A stretch of 64,000 nt of DNA from Xylogone sp. PMI_703 (Eukaryota > Ascomycota > Leotiomycetes), in NCBI GenBank assembly GCA_021399445.1, contig JAJTUQ010000013.1, positions 1 to 64,000 on the forward strand, given 5' to 3'. Below, one piece after another: positions 10,901 through 23,531 of the stretch. Position 1 is the first letter of the stretch, and every line of letters starts with the position of its first letter. The notes under the pieces are model-generated. The model ran no database searches. It saw nothing but the letters and a program-made list of their open reading frames with translations, and was not told where the DNA came from. A program made the position numbers and the translations under genes.

Positions 10901-13900
10901 CGGGATATCGGCATGTAGAAGATTCGTCTGTTCACCATACCACCCAACTTCATCACCAAGGAGTGGAACATTTGGATTAGTAGGGGTTTCAGAACAATCA
11001 CCCTAACCAGCCTTGTACTATCTGCCAGGGCTGCAGCGACTATAGGAACAATGACAGATGACTTTCCCTGTCCCATGTTGAGCTGCATCACAGAGTTCTG
11101 CCCAGAGGATGGGTTCATCATTTCTTCGGCTATCTGGGCCTGCTCCCGCCGGATTAAGATATTATTCTCGACTTCCAGAAGTAACCACTCGGGATGATGC
11201 ATAGGATCCCAGTCTTCATGTCCTGGATTTTGAAGTTCAGCAAGAAGGTCGGTTATATTTGTGGAAGCTGCTAAGAGGCGTTCTGCTCGTTGAAGCCCTG
11301 TAAGAGATAGACCATACTTGACAAAAGCGTCCCTCCAGTCTTTTGGGAGGCCTTTAGCTTTACCTTTCGCAAGATATGAGAGGAGTGTTGTTGGAGATAG
11401 ACGAGGTATTAGCTGTGATATGCGTGAAATTGTGCCAGTATTATGAAGAAGATTGCTGCAAAGAAGGTCAAAGAGACATTTAACATGCTTCTCTGCCCGG
11501 CTTAGGTTTAGTTCCAATAACTTGATAAATCCTTTTGGCAAGTTCTCCTTAACCGCATCTTGATGCAGTGCTTCAAAGCTCTTTTGTAGATCGTTAACAT
11601 AGAGACTCTCATGATCGGTTGAAGTGTGAGAGGAAAGATCTGTTAAGAGATTTCTCAGCTGGGATCGATCTCTATATGCCCCAGTTACATTGACAGTCCA
11701 CTTATTAAATGATTCCGGTTCTCCAGATGGTAGGTCTGGAGCGGGAGTGCTAACAAGGTGGGTAAAAGTAAGGTATCTGTCCCTTAAGGTATATATGCTT
11801 TCGGGCGAAGAAAATGAGTAGCGTTCTAACTCTCCCTTGAAACGGGTTATATCATTCAAGATAATCTGCACCTTATCGATGAAGGTTTTGAATTCAGCGT
11901 TGTGATACCACATCTGGAAATACGTGTTTGAACTCCGAATAGCCGAATCGGTGTTTATGTATGTACTGTAACTAGTACCCGGTGGCCTAGATAATGTGGC
12001 TATAGGCCATTGCATCTCCAGTGCCTCTACAAACAATTTGACGTGGGATTCTTTTGCTTTCTGATACTCCTCCTCTCGACGATCATCTGTTTCTTCCGGG
12101 TCTTCATCCAGAAGAGCTACTAAATTATATTCGGGGCACGCTTGAAGCGGTTTTGCATGTTGTCTCACCAATTTGGTGAGAGTATCCCGAACTGGTTTAT
12201 ATCCTTCCCGAATTTGGAATGCTTCATAACGTGGTGTTGATACTTCTCGTAGCCTAGGGACGGTGGCGAATGCAAGGAGAGTGTCGACAAGCTCTTGTTT
12301 GGCATGTTGACAGTACGCAAGAGTGGAAAGTAGAACCATAATTTTATATTTGTCCCTTGTAATGATACTTGATGAAAGGAAATCACGGAGAGCGATCCAG
12401 GAAGAAGGGAGAATCTTTGCGGGCTCCTGAAGCCATAGTAAATCAAAGCCAATTGTTAGCTCTCCATCAGTGAGATCTATAGGACCTTGAATGTCTGCAC
12501 GCCAGGACTCAATCTCACGAAGCAGATGTTGAGACGGAGAAAGATGAGTAGACCATTCGTCTACAAGTTTTGCAGTGTAGCAAGCCTTCTGCTCCCGGCT
12601 AGGCTTGGTGATGCGATCTCTAGAAGCATATACCATATCATGCTTAGTATTAAAATCCTCTGCACCAAACTCATGAACCCGAAATGATGAATCGCGAGCA
12701 GCGGCTCTGTGATGTAAAAATGATACACCACGTGATTCAAGGTCAGGAAGTGGTTCGAATCGTTGCTCAAACACCAATAATGCTTTCGCATGAGCGAATA
12801 TTCGTTCTACTTTCTTGTGGAATGCAGGATGCTGTGATAGCGGAGAGAGGTGAAGCCAATCTATTTGTTGCATGACTTCTAAATGCTTGGGATAATATTG
12901 ACGTATGGGGGTCAATTTCGAAATTGAACTTAGAAGCTCGATATCAATAGGATCAAGATCGATAAATGAGGAGGTGGCTGCACTGTCAAGACCGTGGAGT
13001 GCCTCTTCAGTTCCTGTCCTTCCTGTAAGCTGATCAACCAAGCAATGCGAGGTTAATGCATGAAGATACAGCCTGAAGAGCCTACTCTTAAGGCTACCAT
13101 TGTCCACGAGTCTCCCGAGTTGATTATCGATACGATAAGAGTGGTAGCTAATATTAGTAGCAGAAGATGCGTCAATCGAAACTCGTACGTGATGCCTTTC
13201 TGACACAAAGCTTGCTTTTCCATACGGGACAACGACCGTCCTAGCTAAGCCTTCAATCTCTCGTAGGACCAACTTGTTCACTAGCCCAGTAAATGTCCCA
13301 AAGGATTGTTTATTATCAATGACCATGTTTCGGAACTGTTTTGACTCAAGCAAGCGTTTCTCCAAGTCTTTAAGGAAGAAATCGAGCTTTAGTCGGGGCA
13401 AGTTGATATTTAACTGCTTTGCGTCTTTGTCAACGATGGTGCAGATATAGTTCGCCTGTTCTAGAGGACACAACACCTGAGAGATTGCTCCAGCCGTACG
13501 ACTGCGGATATCCACTAATTCCATGGTAGCTTTCCTAATAACATGCTTCCCGCTCTCAATAACCATCTGCCAGTTATCTGGAGAAGGTTCCCAAGCAGAT
13601 GCCAACGGGCGCCACTCGATTGAATCGGTATCTATATCCAACCAATGCGTATAGTCCGTCACGAAAGGACTAGGGAAGTCACCATCTAAAGCATGCATAG
13701 GAATAAGCTCATGGGTGCGATCGTCCTTTCGAGTCCTGATAATAAGTTCAGATCCATACATGGCAAAATGAACCTATGAATTGTTTAACAAGATTAGAAC
13801 TCATCATTGTAAATGAATAATTTCAAGAAATCACCTGATATCCATGTATATCACTTGAGGACTGGTAAAGCATCCCCTCCATTGGTGATGGGATGATATC

Positions 13901-16900
13901 CAATATTTTCTATAGGCATGACGAAGTTAACTATTTAGCATTTTAATTAAGCATATAAAAGAATTACCTGTTTAAATATACGACGGTACGTGTTGTGAGT
14001 CTCATACGCTTCATGTAATCTTGTTAGAGGAGCTCCATTGATAAGTAGAAGTCCATCTAATATGTCATAGTGGACTACCATAGACTGATAGCCATGCTCA
14101 CTTGACGTTTTGGTTATTAGCCACCTCTCGTTTGGGCAGTCAAGAGCACTCCAACTTGTTCCCGATTGATAGCCACTCCATATACGATCACGTATGGTTC
14201 CGTCAATGCACTGTCGACTTTTAAGAATCCTTTCTCGGACATGTGGCTCCAAACGGTGAGATAACCTCCAGTATCGCTGGAGCAAGCTCAAGGTCTGGCG
14301 AGGCAGGCCGTCTGTAACAGTCGGACAATGATCGTGCACCATGATAGAGCACTCTATAATTACTGATACATCGCGGTCACTTTCCAAAATCCTCGGCAGG
14401 TAATCCTCATCCACGTCAAAGGTAGCATGACAAGTTAGCGCCATCTCAAGCACACGCAAACCGAGAGTGTCAGACTCTTCACTTTTGGCTACTTCTCGTA
14501 GCCCCCGTACGTCTCTAGTCCATTCTAGTGCACAGAATCGGGCACTTTCTAGAAGGAGAAGACATTCTTTTTGAACCTCATGTGAGGTAGATAAAGAGAG
14601 TAGCCGTGCTACGAGGATAACAAACGTACGAAGTGCAGCCGCACCTTGCCAATTTTCTTTAACAGTCTCCAGTGCTTCTTTCAGGACAGAGAGTAGAGAC
14701 ATCCCGAATTCATGCTCTTTTAGATCAATATGCGACTCACGATAAATCACGTCTACCTTAGATCGACCGGCTTGCCAAGCAGCTTGCGTTACTAGCATAT
14801 ATGCCTCTTCTCGATTAAAATTGAGAATACGATGAGCGAGCTCCCGGGCGATATTATGCCATTGAAGCAAATCGCCAGATCGTAAAGTTGCAAAGGCATA
14901 AAATTCGTGGAGATTAAGAGACTTTGGACACGTTGATTGTTTTGCAAGAACCTCGTTAGACGTGTGGGTAGTCCCATCCAAAGCAAACTGCAGTCTCTCG
15001 AAAGGCCCTTTAGGTAGTTGAAATGTGCATTTTTTGCGTATATCACATCTAGTTGGGTTTTGGGACCATTTTCTTAGATTCTCATCGAATAGAGAGTAGT
15101 GTAGACCGTTGTTAACGCAAATATTCTCCACTGTTGCTTGAGCAATTGGTTTTTGTCTGTAGTGAGTCCGAGTGAAGGGCTTTGCAACCGAAGCGGGCCG
15201 CACTCTTGCACACCTAGAACGGACATAACTGCTGAGTCCTTCTACCTCCTCCATACGATAAAGCTCCTTGATAGGATTACACAATGGCGAGGAATCGTCT
15301 TCGGGCGAGAAGTTATCTTCTAAGAGACCGTATGTTATATCCCGCCATTTCGATATCGCTTCTGGTACATCAAGCTCGAAAACCGCAGACTTAACCTCCA
15401 ACTCACTCTTAGGAAGGGGCCACTCATGTACTTTGATGTCAATATCATTGGCAGAAGATCTCAGCCCACACTTTTTACACCAAGGCGCATGGCGAGCCTT
15501 CCTTGCACGCCTCCCCGGATTTTGATATTCGCAATAGAGTAAATCTGACTCTCGCATTAGACGATTATATTTATCCTGTTTCGTCCTATACTCTGCCTTC
15601 TTATTTTCACGCTCAATTCGAGCTACAGTTTCAATCTGACACCGTAGAAGCTGGTGTTTGTTAGATTGCTCGAAGTATCGCACTCCAAAACTTTGGTCGA
15701 GGTTATTAAATTCAAATATGTATTGAGATCCTGAATTAGACTTCTTTCTCCTCTCAGCAAGATAGGTCTCCACAGAAACCAGACGCTTCATTTGTTCTCT
15801 CTTTGGCAACAAAAGCGGATCAAACAGTGTTTGAGGAAACCCTGGATCATAATCGCCCAGCAGCGGATGATGGCAGACGACACATTTATCCAGAGCAACC
15901 CATAGATCCATTATTGTTAGGAACATCAATGACATATCTTCGGGACTACCTGAATACAGAGAAGTTGCAATTGAAGTGTAATGAAGAATCAAGTCTGCAA
16001 TAGCACTACAGCTAGTTTCGTGACCTATGTTGATGTTTAGCCACGAGTCCAGATGGTTTTTAACCCAAGCCTCGAGATCCGCTAAAGCAAGTCGAGTAGC
16101 AAGACCACATCCTGATTTCACCAAGGCTTTCTCCGGAAAACATGAAAAGACCTGCCTGATGCGTTGGGGGCAATTTGGTTTAAAATCACAACTATTTGGT
16201 CGAGATGTTTCACGGAGTTTTATAGACTGGAGGTAGGGTTGCAACGTATGAAGACTCAGCGAGGTATCGGACAGAGAAAGTTCACTCAATTCCCAGGCCT
16301 TCTGTGTTCCGAAGGGGTCAAGTTCCATCTCTAAATTTTCCCATCTAGATGACAATCGTTTGTGAGTAGCCGCAACATTTTGGCTTACATATTGCATCCA
16401 TGAAAGATCATCTTCGACCGTAAGCTTCAACGTCCGACGGCTGATTTTTGCTGTCATCACATATAGAAGATCACTTGGTAGATCGGCGTCTAGCGCGCGT
16501 TCTACGATATGAGCCATGAAGAATATCATAAATGACTTGTAACATCTGTGAGCATTCTTTTGATCTTGCTCTATGAGCGTTGTCTGGAGTGCAACTCGGA
16601 GCAACAGCCAGAGTGGTGATCGGCGCCATGGTAACTTGGCATTATTCCAGAGAACATCGTCCCTAGTGCGTTTGAGAATGCGGGTCACATCAAGGGGCTT
16701 GCCGATGCCTCGTAGGACCCCAGTGAGGAATTCAGTAACAAACTTAGGGTGTATCGAGTCTCTAATCTCAATGGTTTTTGAACCCCCCTTCTCAACAATT
16801 GGCCATGATTCAGCGGGAGTATTGACATCCAGCTGCGTGAGCAACTGCACGAGCGCTCCACGAAAATGGGGATCCTCTATCTTCTTTTTATCTACTGCGA

Positions 16901-17422
16901 TAGCTGGACCAGGGAAGAGTCGTTGAAGGCAGTATGCTTTCATAACTGATTGTGTGGTAGGCGAAAGCTCAAAAGATTCGAAAGAGTAATGCTGACATAG
17001 TTTACGAACAATAAGACCAGCATTTTGAGCACGTGTAAAAAGTGCAAGAACATCTATATTGGAGTTAATATTGCTTACGAAATCCGATTCTCCTAAAGCT
17101 TCTTACCTCCATCTGTCATAGATTGTAGGGAGTCTCCAACCCCATCCATAGTTAGTTCCCCAGATAAGTTCCTCATTTCTCGCATTTTCCGAATCATTCT
17201 AGAACAAGTAGCCAATTTACGCCATTCATTAGGCGATGCGTATCTTTGGAATGAGTTTAATGCTATTTCGCACTCTTCTAATAAAATATATTCTTGTCTG
17301 ACATTGGTATCGTCCTTCTGAGGTAACTTCGGTGGCAGGAAGACATGATTGATAATGTAATGCAAATCATGTACGGAAATGCTACTAGAGGCGTCACGAG
17401 CTGCTGCATAGGTTGCCGCCAT
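7909..17422 (-). CDS. Giant DUF6606/DUF3638/DUF3645 protein, intact, five exons
   Basis: Spliced model on the minus strand: 17422-17107, 17053-13968, 13909-13835, 13773-9240, 9194-7909. The four introns (53, 58, 61 and 45 bp) have GT..AG ends and keep the frame, giving 3098 residues plus a stop. The start is the ATG at 17422, followed by HDLHYIINHVFLPPKLPQ, the usual N-terminus of this fungal family (DUF6606). The DUF3638 signature lies near residues 2030-2065: LLLEVENN, then QLNMGQGKSSVIVP, which looks like a Walker A loop. DILDESDEIL (about 2190) resembles a DExD Walker B. DESHTRGTDL (about 2640) and QACMRMRKLGRGQS (about 2670) look like helicase motifs V-VI. I infer an SF2-like ATPase core. 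Databases often label relatives ubiquitinyl hydrolase; I see no clear protease signature to support that. It is uninterrupted despite its decayed surroundings, which implies selection or recent arrival. Confidence 0.92.
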
Positions 17423-19266
17423 GATAATATCTTAATATAGACCGATTTCAAGTCTCTTAATATATGTGTATCACAGTGCAGCGTAAAGTTGAAAAAATAA
17501 TGATTGTGAAGGAAGCAATCTACCTACGAAGTATATGCCGTCATGACGGCTAACACTTAGCACTTGTACTACTCATCGACGTTGAGGTTACCAGTCAACA
17601 ACGATATGTTAATGTATTATGGTAACCAATAAAGATATATAAACTTGTGCTTCACATGTCTCCTGTATACTGGCGCGGTTGGATTCCCCGCCTCGCATCT
17701 TAAACTCGAGCATTGTTGGATAATATTCATGCAACACAGTCCCAACAATGCATTCCTGCCTTAAATGCCTACGATATGCGTACTCTTCGGGCTGGGATTT
17801 GGGAAGCGTCACTAGGGGCGGCCTCCGCCGAGTTATTGATCTCTCGTCCCATTGTAATTTTGTCTACGAACCATTCTACTCAGCACTCTCCTTTATGCTA
17901 CAAATTCCCCTCAGCCATTACAATATTCGCTAGGCAAAGAATCATTGTGCAATGCCACCCCAGCCCATCTCAAAATGGTGTCTTTAGGCCTATTTGGCAA
18001 CAATAAAGAGTGTTTCCTTAGCGTAGTTCCCGGCATTCCGAAACACCTAATTCTTCTCACCATCAGAGTATATAATTTCAAAATTTAGTCACGAACGACT
18101 ATATTATAGTTTATAAAATTCCTAGCTAAATTTCGGCACTTGTTCCCTTACGTCTTCCGACTCCGCATTCTGAGCACTTTGGTGGTATCGTTATGAGGTT
18201 AACAGATATTGTTCCAATACAGAAGGATTTGACACCTTTATGACTTCTTGAATATATGTATTCGACTAAGCAACTTTCTGAGTTTTCTCTGCTCTCAGGA
18301 TGCTTTTGTAAACTACCGTCTTTCTAGATCCTTCGAATTTGTCTTGACGTTATATGTTGGCAGTTTTCAATTCCTGGTGCCCTTTTATCGAGAAGACCAC
18401 AAATTATGATAACTTTATAAGTCGCAACTCATTACCAACAATTTATATTATTGCAGCCGGGTGAGCCCATGCTTAGAAAATAATCCTTCAATGTTTGAAA
18501 TCATGTGTCATCTATCAAATCCTAACTGTTTCAATGCTCCACGAGATACTTCGATCGACTATAAACAACCGCCGCTCATTGCATTATCTATCAGCTATAC
18601 CGTAATGCCATTATCTGCATCTCTCGCATCATTATTTCTTCACATTTGCACTCGTATGATGGTAAAAGCGGGGAACTGCTGCCACAAATAACCAAAATCA
18701 CTAGCGAATTCATGCGAGCATCTTAACCGTGTATGTAGTCCGTGCCGATCGCTGCGATACGATATCTCGGCGACAATCTGTGTTACGGTGCGCGTAATGA
18801 TTGAGGATGAACTATATCTGGCTTTGTAGGATGTCATGATGTCGATGTAATTTCGTATGAATTGATTCAAATAACTTCTAATTTTGATAAAAAAACAAAA
18901 ACAAGTACATGAAACCACATGCAACCCCCTCAACAGCTAAGGATCCAATAACGTCCCTTCATCAGCTCGGCGATAGTTCAGTATATTGAGGATACCCAAA
19001 AGCAACAAAGGATTCGCGTCCTCGCAGGCAAAAATCGCCCTGCCAGAATGCTCAAAAACCAGTCTCCATTACCATTTCCGGCAATTTCCTTCCCTCGAAC
19101 CGCCAATACCTGATGCTTTCATTTTTCGCCTTTTGAGATCCCGCTTATCTTGAAATTAGTATGATGAATACAAATCGAGTTTCCAGAAGGTTTAAGGATC
19201 AAGTTGACTTGTAGACTCTCATTTCTCGACAAAAATATAAATTATACTTGTTCGATAACAATATCC
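17423..19266. other. AT-rich intergenic stretch of 1.8 kb
   Basis: Only short, unrelated open frames on both strands; nothing recognisable. The part next to 17422 presumably holds the promoter of the DUF3638 gene. Confidence 0.5.
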
Positions 19267-20451
19267 TTATGCCAAACTAAAAGAACACTTCAAACCTGAA
19301 TGGTCGCTCCATGGCAGCATTATAGAACCATTATCTCTGGGCAGCCATCTTGGAAATGTCTCGGAAGGCCGAGGTATCTTTGGTACTGGGATTACTCCTG
19401 GATGCATTATTTCAACTTCTTGCACGTTGAGTCCAAGAGTCCCTATTCTATCTAATCGAGATGGGGGAAAAGGTGGTTTGCCATAAATGCCCCAGGTATA
19501 TCCGGGTTCTCCTTGATGTAGCTTAATCCACGGGTCAATAAGGCCGTTAGCTTGAATCGATTCCTCATCTTCTGGAAGTATCGAATTAAAATCCCCCGCA
19601 ACAAAACCACAGCCTGCATTATAGAGGATAGATGCAATGGTGGAAACCTGTTCGAGGCGGTAAGATGGTTGTAGGGCAAGAGAATCGAGATGTATATTGA
19701 CAAGTCGGATACCACGACCAGAAGATTTTGTCAAGGACGAAGGAGGAAAAATATCGCAACAGAGAGCATCCCTCTCGGAATGGCTACGATAATGTACTCT
19801 CCAGACAGGTCCGAGCCCCACCTTCCCAACCGATTCTTCTTCGCTTGCGAACCTTGACTTGGAAAGAAGGATCATAGTTGTAAGGGGTGATAATATCAAG
19901 TTAGTTTCATCCGCTTCGCTGGAAAACCAGGATCTCTGGATCCGAAAATCATTTAATAAAATTTCCAGAGCCGATCTTGAGACTTCTTGGAAGAATATGA
20001 TATCCACCGCAGGAGTCAAATCGGCAATATGCGAAACAATAGCTGAGATACGTGATTCTAGCAACGGTAATGAGTGGTTCAGATTCCATGTTGCCAGAAC
20101 TAGGTTCGGGGACTGATTTGCCTTATGCTCTTTGACATGTTGCACATTGTCGCTACTCATGTCTATATCAACCCATTCATCGTTGGAGCTGTCATATTTA
20201 TTCCATGTTTGAAAAGTTAGTAGAATATCTAGTTTTTCGATTGGCGATGGAGTGTATCGCGATTTTTCGAGTATTGGAGTGTGGATGGACGAGAAGGGAG
20301 CTGTGATTGCTCTAGCAACCGTGGGTTTTAAGCACGATACACTTCCGGTTAGCTGATCAGTCGAGCCTTCGGTGAGAAGGCGACTCGTAATGCCAGCGTT
20401 AGCATATTGAAAAAGACTAGATTTTCGGTGTTCTTTAATTATTTTTAACAT
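19267..20451 (-). CDS. Endonuclease/exonuclease/phosphatase-fold protein, TDP2-like
   Basis: An intact single-exon gene of 394 residues starting at the ATG at 20451. After about 110 poorly conserved residues, the EEP motifs follow in order: ATWNLNH (Asn about 123), FFQEV (metal-binding Glu about 156), VNIHLDS, GDFNSI, LDRIG and a C-terminal SDHSGL. This order and the extra N-terminal region match TDP2-like 5'-tyrosyl-DNA phosphodiesterases as found in fungi. Those use Mg2+ to hydrolyse phosphodiester bonds and may remove topoisomerase adducts. All the motifs I could check are present, so it is probably active. The substrate is inferred from family resemblance only; another EEP nuclease or phosphatase remains possible. 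Confidence 0.85.
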   Translation of the reverse strand: MLKIIKEHRKSSLFQYANAGITSRLLTEGSTDQLTGSVSCLKPTVARAITAPFSSIHTPILEKSRYTPSPIEKLDILLTFQTWNKYDSSNDEWVDIDMSSDNVQHVKEHKANQSPNLVLATWNLNHSLPLLESRISAIVSHIADLTPAVDIIFFQEVSRSALEILLNDFRIQRSWFSSEADETNLILSPLTTMILLSKSRFASEEESVGKVGLGPVWRVHYRSHSERDALCCDIFPPSSLTKSSGRGIRLVNIHLDSLALQPSYRLEQVSTIASILYNAGCGFVAGDFNSILPEDEESIQANGLIDPWIKLHQGEPGYTWGIYGKPPFPPSRLDRIGTLGLNVQEVEIMHPGVIPVPKIPRPSETFPRWLPRDNGSIMLPWSDHSGLKCSFSLA

Positions 20452-22766
20452 AGCAAGTAACGCGAGAGGATATTAGTTCTGGGTTGAGTATTTACGTGTC
20501 TTAATACGGTGATAGGCATGGTGTGTTTATAGCAGATATTGAGATAGGGTCACCGAGAACAAAAGAAATTGAATCCCTTCAGCCACATCAGATATCCGAG
20601 CAAATATGAAGCCTTTCGTGTCGCTTATCCAGGAACCTCCGATCATTTCGTTGCAACAAGAATTTCAATGGACTGGTTTGATTTCCCCACAAGGGAATCT
20701 CGTTCCCCATTCGACATTGGCTTTTCAGCTAACCTTTACACCTGCAGCATCCAGCCCTTACAAAGGACTAGCGTCTTAGCCGCATCCGTTGGCATCGAGG
20801 CTAGCTTTATCTAACCTAGCAATAGTAAGGAACTAGCACAATAGAAACACAAATATCATGTGAACTGCGTCATAGAAGTTATCTTCTCCCGAATATTCTC
20901 GTCTGCCTTATCGGGACAATAATCTAAAAATAAAAGAACTTGCGTGACGAATCACTCGGGACTGACGTAACTAATATTATAATGGCAAAATGTCGCATGT
21001 GAAAATTTCAGTAAACCAGGCTTCTGCCTACGGCTTACTGGAATCGGATGGAGGACTTCAATTTCGACTCTTATGTGATCACTTTTGTAAAAGCTTATAA
21101 ATCGACCTATAGAAATTGTTTGACGAAAATGCAAGAATACGGAACTATATTATATTGATTCTTAAAGAGTCTACGACTACAGCTGATTCTATATATAGAG
21201 AGAGTTACAACCGTAAAACCGTTATGGTCAACAGCTGAGGGCTCGGCGCGTTCGTTGGCGCGTTAGTTTCGCGATGTATATGGACGCAAAGCAGACTGTA
21301 GGTAAGAACAGGTTGATAGTTCCCTTATCGTTAGCCTTCGCTTCCAGAAGTTCGTCGTTTCTCGTCAGTAGGATGACCTTGTCGCAATACAGGCTACCAC
21401 AATGTAGTGCTTCCAGATCATAGAGGAACTCCAGTCCTCCATTTCGAATTAGGTTGACAAGTGATAGCTTGGGTGACGAGATCTGCAGTTTCAGGTGTTC
21501 GACTATGACCACGTTAAGAACTTATATATGTGGCGCCGGGTTTTTCCTAAGGTACATGACAAGTGTTAATACCGATTCACGAAGTAAGCCGCAAGTGAGT
21601 TTACCAACCAGCTTCGTTGGAGGATTGAGTGCGGAATAATACCAGGACTCATAGTTGGCGTAGATGTCGAACCATGGTATATGTGGAGTTGTCGTACCCG
21701 AGCGATTAATATCGGCATCACCTAACCAAGGCTGAAAAAATGTGGCGGACCGCGGGAACGAAATTTGTGAATATTTCGTTTCAGTAGATTCTTAATTACT
21801 TGCGATTCTCTAATGGTTTGTCGATGCAACTGTGATGTACTGATAGTTCACTAAATCATTCCCTATATTCTGAAAGCCTGAGGACTCGTGTAGATTTAGA
21901 TTAACAACGTTGAACATTGATCTCAGGTCTTAGCTTAGTGTTACGATTTAGCTCAATTATTTATCCCTTCGCCTTCCGCCATGAGTGGATTTACGGCCCC
22001 GTAAGTTACGGGGTTTGTGTCAGCTGATCCGGTGTTTAAGCGGGTGACCCCTTCTGGGATAGAGGTTAACTATCATGCTCGTCAGCTTGTTGGCAATACT
22101 GCTCATATCTACAAACTTACTTAGGCATCCCCTCAGCGTCCGGAAGCATCGATCCATCTCCGAAACTGCTTACAGCCGTCCTCTGGCTACTATGTCGGTT
22201 AATAAATGTTGTCATTTGCGCGGTAAGATGTTGTGGATTGCTTCGCTTCCTTCAGTGGTAGATGCTGGAGGATGGAGCTGCACGTTTCGGTGATGCAGGT
22301 CTCGGGAATCAGAAATCCCCGGAATGAACTGACTCAATAGCTTGGCAAAAAGAACAGCCTTGTGGGTGTGGCATACGGAACTTGGACGAGAACCGACACG
22401 ATCACAGGTCAATAGCCATCATCGCTATACATGAAGAACTTCTGCCTCTTCTTGTCTTGTCCTGGTCCACAGATACCGACGCCTCGAATCAGAATTTCCC
22501 ATCCTCCGTATTCTTATTTATAGAGCTACAATCAGCAATATACCGCTAGCTATGCGGAAGACTATATCCTTCCGCCACAATGCAAACTCTAGTTGCAGAC
22601 ACCAATTTTTGCGTTGCCATATCGAGCTGCTTCATCTCGGTAAGAAGGTGCAATGTCGACATCGGTTGACATCGATGAGTGGATTTAGCTGTCTCGCTGT
22701 GGTTAGTGGATTTAGCTCAGGCCCTTTTTATTCTTTCTCTTCTTAGGAATGATTCAGCGTTCACAG
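20452..22766. other. Long gene-poor stretch
   Basis: No supported gene. A 95-codon minus-strand frame at 21228-21512 (no ATG, no recognisable motif) is the longest candidate. It contains a dispersed repeat copy at 21157-21195. Confidence 0.45.
21157..21195. repeat. Dispersed repeat, copy 1 (copy 2 near 63613-63652)
   Basis: About 37 bp match a stretch at 63613-63652 at roughly 31 positions; both share CTTAAAGAGTCTA and GATTCTATATA. Probably the remnant of an old repeat family. Confidence 0.45.
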
Positions 22767-23356
22767 TCAATTGTCTCGGTTCCTGAGGGACCGGTGTTGG
22801 TTTAACACAGAAACCCTCTGGCTCTTCGGAACGGATATGGGCTCCGGAGCTGGGGGCTCCTCATGAACATCTTTCACAATAGCTTCTTCAACAGGAGCCT
22901 CATCAGCTGAGCGCTCTTTAGCAGCTGCCTCTTCTATTGGATGCTCGGCATCGGCAGACTCGTCAAGCACAGTATCTGATAAAGGTCAATACTGGAGTAA
23001 CGACGATGGAATTCTGAACGGTCGCTATTTCCAGCAGTAGAATCACTCTGCTGTCCACGTCGCAGAGCCAAAGCTTGCACCATAATCACTTGGAACGGAA
23101 TTGTATGCCCATTTGCTAAGAGAAACTTCGCAAGCTCTCTTTCAGACTCACTGAGCAGGACTCGATAGCATCTCGAGTATATGTGCAATTCGGCGAGCTG
23201 TGTAGGAACTTGGTCCCTGTTGTGGTGAGGGATCGATGCTCACGGCCACAGCTTGAGTCAACGCACAGGGTGAGAACTTCGACATCGGATCCGTATAGGC
23301 ACTTGAGGTTCGCTTCGTGGAATTAGTCGTGAAAGATCTGGCACGCGAAGCTGAAG
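22767..23356 (-). pseudogene. Decayed protein gene of unknown family, split by the Tc1/mariner element
   Basis: Three consecutive minus-strand frames look coding and abut one another. The first has a Ser/Thr-rich start (SFTTNSTKRTSSAYTDPMSK) and ends ARRIAHILEMLSS. The second reads SESERELAKFLLANGHTI and VIMVQALALRRG. The third is acidic and Pro/Glu/Ala-rich (ADEAPVEEAIVKDVHEEPP). Shifts between them lie near 23160 and 22970. The 5' part meets the transposon's TA at 23357. On the far side, the minus strand at about 26463-26560 again reads plausibly as coding (KSFKGLRNDDLERL), in a frame that joins across the TA. I do not recognise the family. It may be a host gene inactivated before or by the insertion. 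Confidence 0.4.
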
Positions 23357-23358
23357 TA

Positions 23359-23456
23359 CTGTCATATCCTAAATATGCCTGTTTTTCGCCAAATTTGGCC
23401 CCGTGCACCGCGTTTTGGTGCGTGTACCATAGAAACGCGATGAGTTAGGATAGAAT
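23359..23456 (+). repeat. Left TIR of the Tc1/mariner element
   Basis: 98 bp, reverse complement of 26363-26460 with one visible mismatch (GTGCGTGTACC here against GTGCGCGTACC in the other). Confidence 0.93.
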
Positions 23457-23531
23457 TAATTAAACAACACTTATAATTCCATATTTTTGGCCTTTTTTAC
23501 GTGATTCTTGTGTTTTATATTGAAAGCTATC

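Noticed and set aside
12165..12875. Open frames on both strands inside the DUF3638 gene (for example 12165-12452 and 12684-12875)
   Set aside because: They overlap a clear 4.5-kb exon of a recognised family and show no domain of their own.
22767..22970. Acidic 67-codon frame as an independent small gene
   Set aside because: It is directly adjacent in phase-shifted order to two other coding-like frames, so a broken larger gene explains it better.
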